A DNA stretch of 64,000 bases from CAYRSS01 sp964426945. Lineage in GTDB: Bacteria > Planctomycetota > Phycisphaerae > UBA1845. Location: positions 27,332-91,331 of the forward strand of contig CAYRSS010000015.1 in assembly GCA_964426945.1 (NCBI GenBank), in the 5' to 3' direction. Shown piece by piece: positions 15,403 through 23,793 of this stretch. Each line of letters opens with the position of its first letter. Position 1 is the first letter of the stretch. The notes under the pieces are model-generated. The model was not told the origin of the DNA. It saw only the letters and a program-made list of their open reading frames with translations, and ran no database searches. A program made the translations under genes and the position numbers.

Positions 15403-16815
15403 ATGAATGCAGAGCTTCTCCGATTCGTCGATTCGATCAGTCGAGACAAGAACATCGACAAGGAGAGCATCTACGTCGACATCGAGACGGCGATCGCATC
15501 CGCCGTGCGCAAGGCGTACAGCGAAGAGGCGGAGATCGCCGTGACCATCGACCGCGTCGTCGGCGACATCAGCGCGACGGTCGACAACTCTCCGGTGGAC
15601 ATGAAGACCCTGGGGCGCATCGCCGCCCAGACCGCCAAGCAGGTGCTCATCCAGAAGGTCCGCGAAGACGAGCGCAACTCGATCTTCGAAGAGTATTCCG
15701 CCAAGGTCGGCACGGTCATGAACGGCACGATCTCGCGCATCGAAGGCTCGGCCCTTATCGTGAACATCGGCCGGGCCGAGGCGATCATGCCCCGCAGTGA
15801 GCAGATTCCGGGGCAGACGCATCACGTCGGCGAGCGCATCCGCGGCATGATCCTCGACGTCCGGGAGGAGCGCAACCAGGTCCGCATCGTGCTGACGCAG
15901 ACCCACCCGGACTACATCCGCCGGCTGTTTGAGCTGGAGGTGCCCGAGGTCGGCGAGCGCATCATTGAGATCCGGGCGTTGGCCCGCGAGCCGGGGTACC
16001 GCACGAAGGTGGCGGTCACGTCGATCGACGCCAAGGTGGACGCGGTCGGCGCGTGCGTCGGCGTCCGCGGCAGCCGCATCCGCAACATCGTCGACGAGCT
16101 CGGCGGCGAGAAGATCGACATCGTCCGCTTTAATGAATCGTCGCAGATTCTCATCGCCAACGCGCTGAAGCCCGCGGAAGTGCAGGAGACGTTCCTCTGC
16201 TTCGAGCTGGGCAAGGCCACGGTCATCGTGGCGGACGATCAGCTTTCGCTGGCGATCGGGAAGAAGGGGCAGAATGTCCGCCTCGCCTCGCGGCTGACGG
16301 GGTGGGACATCGATATTCTGACGCCGGCTGAATACAACCGCTCGCTCGACGCCATGGAGCGCGCTCTCAAGCAGATCGAGGGCGTCGAAGACGTCATGCT
16401 CGATAAGCTCCTGGCGATCGGCATCATCTCGCTGCACGACATCGTCGACGTCGGCGCCGAGGCCCTGATGGCCCCGCTGGCGATCGAGAATGAACTCTCG
16501 GTCCGCATCGTCCAGGCCGCGGAGATCGCCGCAAAGCAGTTCGACATCGAGAACGAGGCCGCCAAGGCGCTCGCCGCCCAGCAGGCGGCCGCGGCCCGTG
16601 CCGCGCTGGCTGCGGGTGTCGCGCCGGAGGCGCCTGCCGACGCGTCGGCTGACGCGTCGACCGAGGGCATCGCCGCCGAGGGCGCCGAGCCGTCGGTATC
16701 TGCTGAGTCAGCAAGCGAAGCGGAGTCGGCTGGTGACGAGGATGCGGCTGCCGCGAGTACGCAGGACGCCTCGTCCGCCGGCCTGTCGCCGGGGGACGAG
16801 CCGCTGCCGGCCTGA
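15403..16815 (+). CDS. nusA: Transcription termination/antitermination factor NusA
   Basis: A 470-residue NusA. The N-terminal RNA polymerase-binding domain covers about 1-100. The S1 domain (about 102-165) reads GTVMNGTISRIEGSALIVNIG. KH1 contains GVRGSRIRNIVDELGGEKID and KH2 contains AIGKKGQNVRLASRLTGWDI. A helix-hairpin-helix region follows (GVEDVMLDKLLAIGIISLHD). The last 70 residues are an Ala/Glu/Ser-rich tail. NusA binds RNA polymerase and nascent RNA and modulates pausing, termination and rRNA antitermination. It starts the nusA-infB-DUF503-rbfA cluster; no rimP precedes it here. The Shine-Dalgarno is weak. The upstream terminator suggests control by attenuation. Confidence 0.97.
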   Translation: MNAELLRFVDSISRDKNIDKESIYVDIETAIASAVRKAYSEEAEIAVTIDRVVGDISATVDNSPVDMKTLGRIAAQTAKQVLIQKVREDERNSIFEEYSAKVGTVMNGTISRIEGSALIVNIGRAEAIMPRSEQIPGQTHHVGERIRGMILDVREERNQVRIVLTQTHPDYIRRLFELEVPEVGERIIEIRALAREPGYRTKVAVTSIDAKVDAVGACVGVRGSRIRNIVDELGGEKIDIVRFNESSQILIANALKPAEVQETFLCFELGKATVIVADDQLSLAIGKKGQNVRLASRLTGWDIDILTPAEYNRSLDAMERALKQIEGVEDVMLDKLLAIGIISLHDIVDVGAEALMAPLAIENELSVRIVQAAEIAAKQFDIENEAAKALAAQQAAAARAALAAGVAPEAPADASADASTEGIAAEGAEPSVSAESASEAESAGDEDAAAASTQDASSAGLSPGDEPLPA

Positions 16816-16977
16816 CGGCCGGGCGAAACCGGCCGGCCGCCTTGGCCTCGAGCGGCGCCGGTGTCACGGATGTGAACGAGACCACGGGGCGTTTCCGTCG
16901 TCGTGCCGCGCGAGAGCGCGGGGCCGCGGCGGGCGGCCGAAGGGCCGTGTCGTGCCGCGGTGGATTGGAGATCGACG

Positions 16978-19713
16978 TTGTCTAAGCAGCAGATGCGTGT
17001 TCACATCCTGGCGAAGGAGCTGAACGTCCCGAGCAAGCTCATCCTTGATAAGTGCAAGGCTGAGGGGCTTGAGGGGGTCGTCAAGAACCACATGTCTACG
17101 CTGACGGCGGGACTGGAGGCGACGATCCGCGAGTGGTTCAGCGAAGGCGAGCACGCCACCGCCGTGGAGCGCTCCGCGCCGGTGGACCTGGAGAAGGTTC
17201 GCGTCAAGCCGCGCCGCAAGGCCGCCGCCTCCGCCGGCGGGGACGAGCACGACACCGACCAGGCCGCCACCGCCGTGGCCGAGGCCGCGGAGAGCGAGAC
17301 CGACGAGGTCGAGGCTCCCCCGGCGAAGGAGGTTGCCCCTGCGGCCGCCGCCGCCGCGCCCGAAGTTGTCGAGCGGCCGGCCGCCGTGGCGCCCGCTGCT
17401 GCCGCTGCCGCGGCCGCCGCGGCCGAGCCCGAACCCGTCGCTGAGCCTGCACCCACCGCCGAGGCGCCGACCGTCGAGAAGGGCGAAGTCGCCTCCCAGC
17501 CGGCGAGCGCTCCCGCGGAAGCGGTCGAGTCGCCGGGGGGACCGGATCTCGTGTCGCCGGCTGGTCCGCAGAATGTGCCCAAGCCGCTGAAGCTCAAGGG
17601 ACCGCGCGTCGTGCGCTACGAAGCGCCCGAGCCCGACCAGCTCCAGCCGCGTCGACCTGCGCCGCCTTCTCCCGGCACGGGCCTGCGCCGCCCCGGTGGG
17701 CCTCCCGGCCCGGGCGGCGACTCTCCGGGTCCGGACCGTCGCCCCGTCGACCCGCGGACGGCGAAGAAGCAGCGGGTCAATCCCCGGCGTGTGGCGGCCA
17801 GCCTTCGCGTCGCGGGCGAGCGACTCGCGGAGTGGGGCGATCGCGACCTGGCCGAGCGCCGCGAGCGTCTCGCCGGGGCGACGGGTCGCAAGATTCATCG
17901 CCGAAGACAGCCCGGAGCCGCCGGTTCGCCGGCCGCGCCGGATCGCAAGAGCGTCGCCCGGCTGCACGAGCCCGTGCGGCTCAAGGAGTTCTGCTCCGAG
18001 ACGGGCTCGAACTTCATGCAGTGTTTCAAGATCCTCAAGGATCAGCACAACATCCTGGCCAACATTAACATGGTCCTGCCGACGGAAACGGCTCAGCTCC
18101 TGGCGATTGCCCTGGAGGTCGAGGTCGAGATCGTGCCCGCGCGGACACAGCTCGACCAGATCAAGGACGAAGTGACCGCCCGCGACCGCAAGAATCTCAT
18201 CCAGCGCCCGCCGGTGGTGGCGATGCTCGGCCACGTCGATCACGGCAAGACCAGCTTGCTCGATGCCATCCGCTCGGCGGAGGTGGCCAGCGGCGAGGAC
18301 GGCGGCATTACGCAGCACATCGGCGCCTACCACGTTGTGGGCGAGCACGGCCCGGTGACCTTCCTCGACACGCCGGGTCACGAGGCGTTCTCGGCGATGC
18401 GTGCCCGCGGAGCGAATCTGACCGACGTTGTGGTGCTGGTCATCGCCGCCGACGACGGCGTCATGCCCCAGACGATCGAGGCGATGAACCACGCGAAGGC
18501 GGCCGGTGTAACCATCGTTGTCGCGCTGAACAAGATCGACCTCGGCGAGCAGAACGTGCTGAAGATCTACGGCCAACTGGCCGAACACGAACTTGCGCCG
18601 ACGGAGTGGGGCGGCCACGTGGACGTGCTCAAGACCTCCGCCTCGACGGGGCAGGGCATCAAGGAACTTGTCGATCACCTGGCCGACCTGAGCGCCCTCA
18701 TGGAGCTCAAGGCCGACCCCAGCGTGCCCGCCGTGGGCGTCGTCGTGGAAGCCCAGACGAAGCAGGGCGTGGGCCCCGTGGCCACCGTGCTGGTGCAGGA
18801 GGGCACGCTTCGCGTCGGTGATGTGGTGGTCTGCGGTAATGCGTTCGGCAAGGTGCGCGCGCTCGTCAACGACCGCGGCCAGCGCCTCGACGAGGCCGGC
18901 CCCGCCGTTCCGGTGGAGGTGTGGGGTCTCGACGACGTGCCGGTTTCGAGCGACGGACTCTACGTCGTCGAGAACATGCAGCGCGCCAAGACGATCGCGG
19001 CCGAGATGAAGCAGTCGCGTATCGCCTCGGGCCGCCAGGCGTCGCGCAAGATTCTCTCGCTCGAGGACATGTTCAAGCGCCGCGACGCGGGCGAGGTGCC
19101 CGAGCTGAACGTCATCGTCAAGGCCGACGTGGACGGCAGCGTCGAAACCCTCAAGCAGACGCTCAGCCAGCTCCCCTCCGACGAGGTTCGCCTCGTCATC
19201 CGCCACGCGGGCGTTGGACCGGTCAACGACAGCGACGTGCTGCTGGCCTCGGCCTGCGAGGGCATCGTGGTTGCCTACCGCGTCGAGACGCCGGCGGGCG
19301 TGCGACGCCTCGCCGAGCGGCACGGCGTGGAGGTCCGCCCCTACCGGGTGGTCTACGACGTCACCGACGACATCAAGAAGGCGCTAGAGGGCCTGCTGAC
19401 GCCGGACGAGGTGATCGAGAGCCGCGGCATTGCCCAGGTGCGCGAGGTGTTCCGCATCACCCGTCTCGGTGTGGTGGCGGGTTGCTACGTCACCGAGGGC
19501 GTCATCCACCGCTCGCACCTGGCCAAGCTGGTGCGCGACGGTGTCGTCGTCCGCGAAGGCTGCAAGCTCGACTCGCTGCGGCGGTTCAAGGACGACGTGA
19601 AGGAAGTTCGCGCGGGCATGGAGTGCGGTATCCGGCTGGAAGGGTTCGACGACGTGCACGCCGGCGACGTGATCGAGGTCTACGAGGTCGTGAAGGTCGC
19701 GCGGACCCTCTAG
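16978..19713 (+). CDS. infB: Translation initiation factor IF-2
   Basis: A 911-residue IF-2. An N-terminal IF2_N module (about 6-55, MRVHILAKELNVPSKLILDK) is followed by a long Ala/Pro/Glu linker and a second IF2_N-like module before the GTPase. G1 is GHVDHGKT (about 418-425); G3 is DTPGHEAF, G4 NKIDL, followed by beta-barrel domain II, domain III and the C-terminal fMet-tRNA-binding barrel. IF-2 brings initiator tRNA to the 30S subunit and promotes subunit joining. I take TTG at 16978 as the start because GGAG sits 7 nt upstream; the next ATG (16993) is five codons in. A reading from 16903 lacks this support. Confidence 0.96.
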   Translation: MSKQQMRVHILAKELNVPSKLILDKCKAEGLEGVVKNHMSTLTAGLEATIREWFSEGEHATAVERSAPVDLEKVRVKPRRKAAASAGGDEHDTDQAATAVAEAAESETDEVEAPPAKEVAPAAAAAAPEVVERPAAVAPAAAAAAAAAAEPEPVAEPAPTAEAPTVEKGEVASQPASAPAEAVESPGGPDLVSPAGPQNVPKPLKLKGPRVVRYEAPEPDQLQPRRPAPPSPGTGLRRPGGPPGPGGDSPGPDRRPVDPRTAKKQRVNPRRVAASLRVAGERLAEWGDRDLAERRERLAGATGRKIHRRRQPGAAGSPAAPDRKSVARLHEPVRLKEFCSETGSNFMQCFKILKDQHNILANINMVLPTETAQLLAIALEVEVEIVPARTQLDQIKDEVTARDRKNLIQRPPVVAMLGHVDHGKTSLLDAIRSAEVASGEDGGITQHIGAYHVVGEHGPVTFLDTPGHEAFSAMRARGANLTDVVVLVIAADDGVMPQTIEAMNHAKAAGVTIVVALNKIDLGEQNVLKIYGQLAEHELAPTEWGGHVDVLKTSASTGQGIKELVDHLADLSALMELKADPSVPAVGVVVEAQTKQGVGPVATVLVQEGTLRVGDVVVCGNAFGKVRALVNDRGQRLDEAGPAVPVEVWGLDDVPVSSDGLYVVENMQRAKTIAAEMKQSRIASGRQASRKILSLEDMFKRRDAGEVPELNVIVKADVDGSVETLKQTLSQLPSDEVRLVIRHAGVGPVNDSDVLLASACEGIVVAYRVETPAGVRRLAERHGVEVRPYRVVYDVTDDIKKALEGLLTPDEVIESRGIAQVREVFRITRLGVVAGCYVTEGVIHRSHLAKLVRDGVVVREGCKLDSLRRFKDDVKEVRAGMECGIRLEGFDDVHAGDVIEVYEVVKVARTL

Positions 19714-19910
19714 CCGGCCGTCGGCGCGCCCGCGGCGGGGGCTCTTCGGCGGGCCGATAAACAGGGCGCGCGGGGACACTGCGCGTAAGAGGAGGTCCTT
19801 GAGGCGGACTTCCCCATGGTGCCGGGATTCGGCAGCGCGGCCGTGCCGCGATTCGCCTGATCCCTCGCAGCCGGCGGCCAGCATCCGCCGGGCTCAGCGC
19901 GATCGCAACC

Positions 19911-21071
19911 ATGATCGAATTCAAGGCGGAATGTGGTCACACGGTCCGGGCCAAGGACCAGGACGGCGGCAAGGTCGTCCGCTGCTCCTATTGCGGCAAG
20001 GCAGCGAACGTGCCCGAAACGGTCGCGACCGCGGGCGGCGGGATGGACTTCCTGCTGAGCGAAATCAATGAGACGCAGGATGCCGCCGCGGCCACGGCCG
20101 TGGCCCCGCGGCGCAAGCGCTCGCTGTTCAGTCGCCGACCGCGCCGCGAGGGCGAGTTTGATCCGTTCGCCTTTACGCTCAAGCTCGTCTATGCCGCGGC
20201 CCTGGTGACGGTCGTGTTTCTGGTCGGGAAGATGTTCGTGATGCCCATGATCCAGGGCAGTGCGCCCCGCCCGACCGATCCCGGTCCCTACGAGCCGGTT
20301 CAACTGGGCACCGGCGGGGCGACGACGCGGCGGCCTTCCCGACCGGCTGCGGGGCCGTCGCGGACGGCGGGCCTGCGGACGCTGACCGAGGACGGCGGAC
20401 TGTTCGTCAGCGCGGTCCCGGCGAGCGCCGAGATTTACTTCCTCCCGCAGGATGGCGCCCCCCGCTTCGGGCAGCGCTTCGCCGACCGCAAGGGCTGTTC
20501 GGTGGCGTACTCCGGCGCGAGCCTGACGGACCTGGAGGACGGTCCGTACGTGATTGAGGTGGTCTACAAGTGGACCGACGGTTCGCTGAACGGCTACCCC
20601 GGTTTCCGCGAGCTGCGCGAGGCGATCCGCGACGCGGACAGTGCCAAGCGCGAGCAGCTCATGGCCGAGTACTTCCTCCCCGACGAGGCCTCGGCCGAGT
20701 TCGTCGACCAGACCGAGGACCAGACCTATCTCGTGCGGCAGTACGCGGTGGATGTGCGTGCAGGCCGGTGGGCGAGCGTGCGGGCTGTGTTCCTGCCGCG
20801 GATCCGGCCCACCGGCGGGACAGGCTTCAGCATCGGGCCGGTGGTTCGCTACCTGCCTGACGAGCGCCCGTACGAGTTTGACGATGCGCTGGTCCGGCGC
20901 GAGCTGGACTTCTACCGCGTGCCCGTGAACGACCGGCAGTACATCGTGGACATGCTCCGGGCCATCGGGGTCGCGCCCTACACGACGCCGGAGGGGCGCA
21001 CGCAGATGTTCAAGATCGCCGTCGAGGACGGCACCTTCGGGGTGAAGGACATCACCCCGCGCGGCGGATGA
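19911..21071 (+). CDS. Zinc-ribbon single-pass membrane protein
   Basis: A 386-residue protein I do not recognise. The N-terminus (about 1-30) is a rubredoxin-like or ribbon motif with ECGH and CSYCGK. A basic stretch (RRKRSLFSRRPRR) precedes one membrane segment (about 88-110, LKLVYAAALVTVVFLVGKMFV). The remaining 270 residues would be outside the membrane, with a Pro/Arg linker and a mixed alpha/beta region (PYVIEVVYKWTDGSLNGYPGF). It lies between infB and the DUF503 gene, with a 4-nt ATGA overlap to the latter, so it is probably translated with the translation-factor cluster. No Shine-Dalgarno is seen at its own start. Confidence 0.75.
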   Translation: MIEFKAECGHTVRAKDQDGGKVVRCSYCGKAANVPETVATAGGGMDFLLSEINETQDAAAATAVAPRRKRSLFSRRPRREGEFDPFAFTLKLVYAAALVTVVFLVGKMFVMPMIQGSAPRPTDPGPYEPVQLGTGGATTRRPSRPAAGPSRTAGLRTLTEDGGLFVSAVPASAEIYFLPQDGAPRFGQRFADRKGCSVAYSGASLTDLEDGPYVIEVVYKWTDGSLNGYPGFRELREAIRDADSAKREQLMAEYFLPDEASAEFVDQTEDQTYLVRQYAVDVRAGRWASVRAVFLPRIRPTGGTGFSIGPVVRYLPDERPYEFDDALVRRELDFYRVPVNDRQYIVDMLRAIGVAPYTTPEGRTQMFKIAVEDGTFGVKDITPRGG

Positions 21072-21349
21072 TCGTCGGATCGCTCCAGATCGATCTGGCG
21101 CTGTTTGAGTCCCGTTCGCTGAAGGACAAGCGACGGGTGATCCAGGGCCTCAAGCGACGGTTGCAGGACCGGTTCAACGTGTCCGTGGCCGAAGTGGAAC
21201 ACAACGACATGCTCCAGCGGTGTGTGCTCGGGGTGGCCGCGGTGTCGAACGAAGAGCGCGGCATGCACTCGATGTTCGACTCGATTGTCGACGTGGTGCG
21301 CGGTTGCCCTGAAGTGTCGCTGATCGACTACCGGCGGGAGTTCTACTGA
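21068..21349 (+). CDS. DUF503 (YlxP-like) protein
   Basis: A 93-residue protein of the DUF503 family: MIVGSLQIDLALFESRSLKDK at the start, KRRLQDRFNVSVAEVE in the middle, and the ALGVAAVSN-like strand near residue 55. It forms a small ferredoxin-like fold. The family sits between infB and rbfA in many bacteria, and YlxP of Bacillus has been linked to ribosome function; the precise role is open. The ATG overlaps the preceding stop codon by 4 nt. rbfA follows after 40 nt. Confidence 0.88.
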   Translation: MIVGSLQIDLALFESRSLKDKRRVIQGLKRRLQDRFNVSVAEVEHNDMLQRCVLGVAAVSNEERGMHSMFDSIVDVVRGCPEVSLIDYRREFY

Positions 21350-21389
21350 TTCGGGCCGGGGCCGGTGAGGGCCGCGGCCGCTGAGCATC

Positions 21390-21869
21390 ATGAAGCCGTA
21401 TCGCAGGGAAAAACTGGGCAGTTCGATCCGCGAGATCGTCAGCGACCACATCGCGCACCGGCTCAATGATCCACGGATCAGTCCGCTGACGACGGTGACG
21501 CGCGTGGAGGTATCGGGCGATCTGCTGAACGTGAAGATCTACCTCAGCGTGATGGGCACCGACGCGGAGGAGCGCCGCACCATGGCTGCCATCAGCAGCG
21601 CCGCGGGGCACATCCAGCGCCGCGTGGCGAGCGAGATCCAGTTGCGTCAGTGTCCGCAGTTGCGGTTCCTGGTCGACGAATCGGTCAAGGTGGCGCGCGA
21701 GACCATGGCGGTCATCGACGAGAACATCCGCCGTCGCGGCGAGCCGACGCCCGCCGAAGAGGCGGATGCCGAGGACGGGACGGACGAGTTGGACGGGGAC
21801 GGCCTGGATTCGGACGACGTTGCCGGCGGCGCCCCCCGCGCAGACCACCGCGGAGAGGATGGTCGATGA
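21390..21869 (+). CDS. rbfA: Ribosome-binding factor A
   Basis: A 159-residue RbfA with the single KH-like domain at about 1-115: YRREKLGSSIREIVSDHI, the DPRISPLTTVTRVEVSGDL block, and the helix-strand VASEIQLRQCPQLRFLVDES. RbfA binds the 30S subunit and helps mature the 5' end of 16S rRNA. An acidic tail of about 40 residues (rich in Asp, Glu and Gly) extends the protein beyond the usual end. It overlaps the next gene by 4 nt (ATGA). Confidence 0.93.
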   Translation: MKPYRREKLGSSIREIVSDHIAHRLNDPRISPLTTVTRVEVSGDLLNVKIYLSVMGTDAEERRTMAAISSAAGHIQRRVASEIQLRQCPQLRFLVDESVKVARETMAVIDENIRRRGEPTPAEEADAEDGTDELDGDGLDSDDVAGGAPRADHRGEDGR

Positions 21870-22705
21870 AAGACGGCACCAAGTACGCCGCGCGACTCAA
21901 GAGCGTATTCACCAAGCTCCGCAAGGGCGTTGAAGCCCCGCCTTCGGCAGCCGACGACCCGCTGCGCCGCCTGAGCATCGCGATCTTCTCCGAAAACGGC
22001 AACGAGAACGCTGCCGCTCGCGCGGTCGACCGCATGTTCAAGACGCTGGTTGACTGGAACGAGGTCCGCGTGTCGACGCCGGGCGAGATCGTCACGGCCT
22101 CCGGGCTCGGCAGCAACGACGGCCCGCCCCGAACTGAGCAGCTTATCCGTGCTCTGCAGTCGATCTACGCGCGGGAAAACCGCGTGTCGCTCGACTTCCT
22201 TCAGGAGAAGGCCCGCCGCGAGGTGCGCCAGATCCTCGAATCGCTGGACGGCCTCAGCCACTACGCCGCCGCGTCGGTGATCCTCTGGAGCCTCGGCGGT
22301 CACGCCATTCCGGTCGACGACCGGCTCCACGCGGCGCTGCGTGCTTCCGACCTGGTCCATCCCGAGGCGACGCTGGCCGAGGTGCAGGCGTTCCTTGAGC
22401 GGAACGTCAGCGCCGCCGACGCCCGCGAGTTCTGCGTGGCGATCCGGCGGCTCGTGGACGAGGGTCCGGTGGAGGCTGAGCCGCGCCGCGGGGGCAAGCC
22501 GCCCAAGGCGGACAAGCCGACGAGCCGCCGGAAGGCCGCCGGTGCGAAGCCCGCGCGGGCGGCGAAGCCTACCAAGGCGCCGAAGGCTGCCAAAGGAGAC
22601 GCCGGCGACAACGGCAGCCGTCCCGCGACGAAGAAGCCTGCTTCGCGCGCCGCGGCCAAGGGCGGCGCCAAGCCCTCGCGCAAGCGTTCGTCCGCCTCGG
22701 AGTGA
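21866..22705 (+). CDS. HhH-GPD fold protein with histone-H1-like tail
   Basis: A 279-residue protein. Residues 88-200 resemble the core of endonuclease III-type glycosylases: a helix-hairpin-helix (ILESLDGLSHYAAASVIL) and the following IPVDDRLHAALR, where Asp151 aligns with the catalytic Asp. The Lys normally in the hairpin (GVGRKTA type) is replaced by SHY (131-133), and no Cys cluster for iron-sulfur is present, so lyase activity is doubtful. Residues about 206-279 are a Lys/Ala/Pro/Arg tail like eukaryotic or bacterial H1 proteins, suited to binding nucleic acid. The start codon overlaps the rbfA stop by 4 nt, so the two are translationally coupled. Confidence 0.75.
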   Translation: MKDGTKYAARLKSVFTKLRKGVEAPPSAADDPLRRLSIAIFSENGNENAAARAVDRMFKTLVDWNEVRVSTPGEIVTASGLGSNDGPPRTEQLIRALQSIYARENRVSLDFLQEKARREVRQILESLDGLSHYAAASVILWSLGGHAIPVDDRLHAALRASDLVHPEATLAEVQAFLERNVSAADAREFCVAIRRLVDEGPVEAEPRRGGKPPKADKPTSRRKAAGAKPARAAKPTKAPKAAKGDAGDNGSRPATKKPASRAAAKGGAKPSRKRSSASE

Positions 22706-22714
22706 TCATCGTCG

Positions 22715-22745
22715 TTGGACGCGGTTGCTGCGCGGCCGCTATACT
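22715..22745 (+). promoter_or_regulatory. Candidate promoter giving a leaderless HDAC mRNA
   Basis: TTGGAC (22715-22720), a 19-nt spacer and TATACT (22740-22745). Only 6 nt separate the -10 box from the ATG at 22752, so transcription would start at or next to the initiation codon. No Shine-Dalgarno is present. Confidence 0.5.
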
Positions 22746-22751
22746 TCCTTC

Positions 22752-23708
22752 ATGACCCGCACGGGACTCGCCCTGGACCCGCGCTTCCAGCGACACCGCA
22801 CCGGACACGGCCATCCCGAACGCCCCGAGCGCCTCGCCGCCATCGAGCAGGCGCTGCGCGAGCATGGCCTTGTCGATACGTGTGCGGCCATCGAGGTTGC
22901 GCCGATCGATCTGGATCTCGTCCGCCGCGTGCACGCCGACGACTATCTCGACCGCCTCCGCCGGGCCTGCGCCAGCCAGCTGCCCTTCATCGACGTGCCG
23001 GACAGCGCGATCTGTCCGGAGAGTTACGACATCGCGCTGCTGGCCGCGGGGGCCACAATCCGCGCGGTCGACGATGTCATGGCCGGGCGGATCGACAACG
23101 CCTTCTGCGCGGTTCGCCCTCCGGGCCATCATGCAGAGCACGATCACTCGCTGGGGTTCTGCCTGCTTAACAACGTGGCGCTGGCCGCGCGGCGATTGCG
23201 TGATCATCACGGAATTGCGAAGGTACTCATCCTCGACTGGGACGTGCATCACGGCAACGGCACGCAGCACCTGTTCGAGTCCGATCCCTCGGTGCTCTAC
23301 ATCAGCCTGCATGGCCACCCGACGGTGGTATTCCCGGGTACCGGTTGGGATACCGAGCGCGGCACGGGGCCGGGAATGGGATTCACGCTGAACGTGACCT
23401 TCATGCCGCATGCGGGGGACGCGGACTATCGGCGGGCCTTTGACGACGTGGTGATGCCGGAGATCGAGCGGTTCGCCCCGCAGTTTGTCCTGGTCTCCGC
23501 TGGGTTCGACGCCCACAAGCTCGATCCGCTCGCGCCCATCGACCTGGCGACGTCGTCCTTCGGCTGGATGACCGATTTGATGGTGCGGGCTGCACGCGAC
23601 CACGCCGACGGCCGGCTGGTGAGCGTGCTGGAGGGCGGCTACCACCTCGGCGCGACCGGCGAATCGGCCGCGCTGCACGTCGAGCGGCTTCTGGCCGCGG
23701 GCAAATAG
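22752..23708 (+). CDS. Class II histone deacetylase family protein
   Basis: A 318-residue member of the arginase/deacetylase fold. Signature blocks: HPERPERLAAIEQAL near the N-terminus, RPPGHHAEHDHSLGFCLLNN, DWDVHHGNGTQ (zinc ligands Asp164 and His166), SAGFDAHKLDPL (third ligand Asp253), and LEGGYHL near the end. All catalytic His/Asp residues are present. Bacterial members deacetylate small amines, polyamines or acetyl-lysine; the substrate is not set by sequence alone. The start is set by a -10 box ending 7 nt upstream. It follows the gene with the H1-like Lys-rich tail, but that neighbourhood may be chance. Confidence 0.93.
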   Translation: MTRTGLALDPRFQRHRTGHGHPERPERLAAIEQALREHGLVDTCAAIEVAPIDLDLVRRVHADDYLDRLRRACASQLPFIDVPDSAICPESYDIALLAAGATIRAVDDVMAGRIDNAFCAVRPPGHHAEHDHSLGFCLLNNVALAARRLRDHHGIAKVLILDWDVHHGNGTQHLFESDPSVLYISLHGHPTVVFPGTGWDTERGTGPGMGFTLNVTFMPHAGDADYRRAFDDVVMPEIERFAPQFVLVSAGFDAHKLDPLAPIDLATSSFGWMTDLMVRAARDHADGRLVSVLEGGYHLGATGESAALHVERLLAAGK

Positions 23709-23793
23709 GAGGCGAGGGCGGGAGGCCGCATGGCTGCGCTCCTTCCGCCCCCGAGGGTTGACTGCGAATCTGTCGCCGCACAGCGCGATCAGC

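Noticed and set aside
16864..19323. 819-codon frame antisense to infB
   Set aside because: Product is a repetitive Arg/His/Gly shadow; infB is certain on the other strand.
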